From Paracoccaceae bacterium (GTDB taxonomy: Bacteria; Pseudomonadota; Alphaproteobacteria; Rhodobacterales; Rhodobacteraceae): DNA of 7,093 nucleotides. Positions 4,507 through 7,093 of this stretch are shown here, piece by piece. Positions within the stretch are counted from its first letter, which is position 1. The number at the start of each line of letters is the position of its first letter. A model generated the notes under the pieces. The model was not told the DNA's origin. It saw nothing but the letters and a program-made list of their open reading frames with translations, and did no database searches. The position numbers and the translations under genes were made by a program. The DNA lies in the NCBI GenBank assembly GCA_027030435.1, contig JALVEX010000408.1:1-7093 (forward strand), written 5' to 3'.

Positions 4507-5780
4507 ATGAAATACGCCCCGATGCCCCGCTTTCGCACCCTTTACATCGACATGAACAGCTTCTTCGCCTCGGTCGAGCAGCAGGTGGATCCCGCCCTGC
4601 GCGGCCGCCCCGTGGCGATCACCGCGGTGGAGGCCGAATCGGGCTGTATCGTGGCCGCGAGCAAGGAGGCAAAGCGCCATGGAATCGGTGTCGGAACAAG
4701 GATTTACGAGGCAAAGCGCATGTGCCCCGGGATCGTCTTCCGCCCCAGCCGGCACCGGCTTTATGTGCGCGTCAACCAGAAGATTGCCGCCGTGCTCGAC
4801 CGGATGGCGGAGCTCGAGCGCATCCGTTCGGTGGATGAATTCCAGGTGGCGCTCGGCGGCTCCAGCGCCACCCTCGAAGGCGCGCAGGCGCTGGCGCGGC
4901 GGATGAAGGCGGCGATCCGCGAGGAGGTGGGCAGCGAACTCACCTGCTCGATCGGGCTCGGCCCCAATCCGCTGCTCGCCAAGATCGCCGGCAAGCTCGA
5001 AAAGCCCGACGGGCTGCAATGGCTCGCGCCCGAAAACATGCCCGAACGCATCGCCCATCTGAAGCTCGAGGATCTGCCGGGAATCTCGCGCGGGATCGCG
5101 CGGCGGCTCCATCGGGCGATGGTGTGGGACGTGGCGGCGCTCCACGGGCTCGATCCGCGCCATGCGCGCCTCATCTGGCGCTCGGTGGAGGGGGAGCGAT
5201 TCGTGCGCGCGCTGCAGGGCGAGGATATCCCGGTGCTGGAAACGCAGCGCGGCGGCTACGGCAATTCCAAGGTGCTGGCGCCCCAATTCCGCAGCCCGGA
5301 GCGCGCCTTTCTCGTCGGCCGCTGGCTGGTGGAGAAGGCGGCGGAGCGGATGCGGCGCGATGGCTGGTGCGCGCGCCGCTTTTCCCTCTCGCTGCGCTTC
5401 CAGCCCCCGGGCGGCTGGAAGGCGGGGCCGGCGGGAGCGCCTCCGGCGGCGGGGCGCGGCTGGAGCGGCGGGCGCATCCGGGGCGCCCAGGGCGGCGGCT
5501 GGCGCGGCAGCCTCACCCTCACCGCGAGCCAGGACACCCGCGCCTTCCTCGCCCTCTACCGCCGCCTCTGGCAGCGCATGGAGGCCGAGCGTGCGCCGGG
5601 GCTGATCGGCTCGCTCGGGGTGCATCTTGGCGATGTGATCGCGCTTTCGGAGCGCCCGGGCGAGCTTTTCCTGCCGCTTGCGCCCGGCCGCCGAAGCCGT
5701 GACGAAAAGCTCGCGGCAGTGGTGGATCGCATCAACCGGCGCTACCGCGCCCGCGTCATCACCTTCGGCCTGCAGCAGGA

Positions 5781-5808
<28 letters not shown>
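4507..5808 (+). CDS. Y-family DNA polymerase (DinB/UmuC type, SOS translesion)
   Basis: This is an error-prone translesion polymerase of 433 aa, of the ImpB/MucB/SamB-UmuC superfamily, which databases sometimes mislabel as 'type VI secretion protein ImpB'. The palm shows YIDMNSFFASVEQ (13-25) with metal ligand D15 and steric-gate F20, and RSVDEF (107-112) with catalytic D110/E111. SIGLGPNPLLAKIAGKLEKPDGL (148-170) is the conserved palm-to-thumb segment. A thumb helix-hairpin-helix begins at LEDLPGISRGIARRL (187-201). The little finger (about 250-430) contains a Gly/Ala-rich insert at roughly 300-335. PGELFLPL (384-391) sits where UmuC has its clamp-binding QLNLF, without the glutamine, followed by a UmuC-like KLAAVVDRINRRY. 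The ATG at 4507 has no strong ribosome site; an in-frame ATG at 4522 is possible. The LexA box lies just upstream. The 3' end overlaps the convergent ABC gene by 28 bp. Confidence 0.92.
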
Positions 5809-6974
<1,166 letters not shown>

Positions 6975-6990
6975 CCTCGTGCCCTTCCGC

Positions 6991-7020
6991 GAAAATCCCG
7001 ATCAAAACCATCGGCTTTTC
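6991..7020. repeat. A/T-flanked dyad upstream of the ABC gene
   Basis: GAAAATCCCGAT (6991-7002) and ATCGGCTTTTC (7010-7020) form an imperfect inverted repeat with one unmatched base around a 7-bp centre. It lies 17 bases before the GTG start of the ABC gene, ahead of its ribosome site. Either strand ends in only four T residues. It could be a terminator of a gene beyond the right edge or an operator for the ABC gene. Confidence 0.45.
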
Positions 7021-7093
7021 AGGAGAGGTAACAGCCCCGCCCCCCGGCTGCAAGGGCATGGGGAGAGGCCGGCGCGCCCGGGTGGCGCCACCA
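7021..7093. other. Right-edge stretch with no assignable gene
   Basis: On the minus strand one frame is open from the window edge to a TGA at 7021-7019, giving 24 residues rich in Gly, Ala and Pro that do not look like a known protein end. A perfect 12-bp palindrome GGTGGCGCCACC lies at 7081-7092. Whether an upstream ABC-transporter gene ends here cannot be decided. Confidence 0.3.

Noticed and set aside
7081..7092. 12-bp palindrome GGTGGCGCCACC as an operator.
   Set aside because: It is cut off by the window edge, and short GC-only palindromes are common in this composition.

Overview
The window is high-GC DNA from an alphaproteobacterium, most likely of the order Rhodobacterales. The signs are an RluD-type pseudouridine synthase directly upstream of the heat-shock sigma factor RpoH, small Rhodobacterales-type conserved proteins, a direct-repeat LexA box of the alphaproteobacterial type (GAAC-N7-GAAC), and a tRNA-His without an encoded G-1 and with A73, a known peculiarity of many alphaproteobacteria. 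No insertion sequence, CRISPR array, rRNA or phage gene is visible.

Layout. Positions 1-116 hold nothing I can name. Three genes follow on the minus strand. In transcription order they are rluD (2874-1810), rpoH (1748-852) and a diverged protein resembling the Fe-S uracil-DNA-glycosylase superfamily (752-117), which lies in visibly less GC-rich DNA. A small membrane-anchored protein (2873-3211, plus) diverges from rluD; the two start codons share bases in a single CATG. A cluster of palindromes then separates it from a convergent tRNA-His (3385-3309, minus). The tRNA has a good promoter that diverges from the promoter of a 65-aa acidic protein (3510-3707, plus).

The centre of interest is 3698-5808, a compact SOS divergon. 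One consensus LexA box (4473-4487) sits in the 36-bp gap between two units. Leftward are an uncharacterised 101-aa gene and mmcB, a PD-(D/E)XK-type DNA repair gene, coupled by an ATGA overlap. Rightward is a Y-family translesion polymerase. LexA cleavage after DNA damage would be expected to release all three at once. The 101-aa protein is the least understood part and a good candidate for a new SOS partner of MmcB or the polymerase.

The right end (6974-5781, minus) is an FbpC-like ABC transporter ATPase. Its low-complexity C-terminal tail runs into the 3' end of the polymerase gene, so the two overlap tail to tail. A 30-bp dyad lies just upstream of its GTG start, and any partner transporter genes are outside the window. 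Overlapping gene ends and starts occur at four places, so the layout is very compact.
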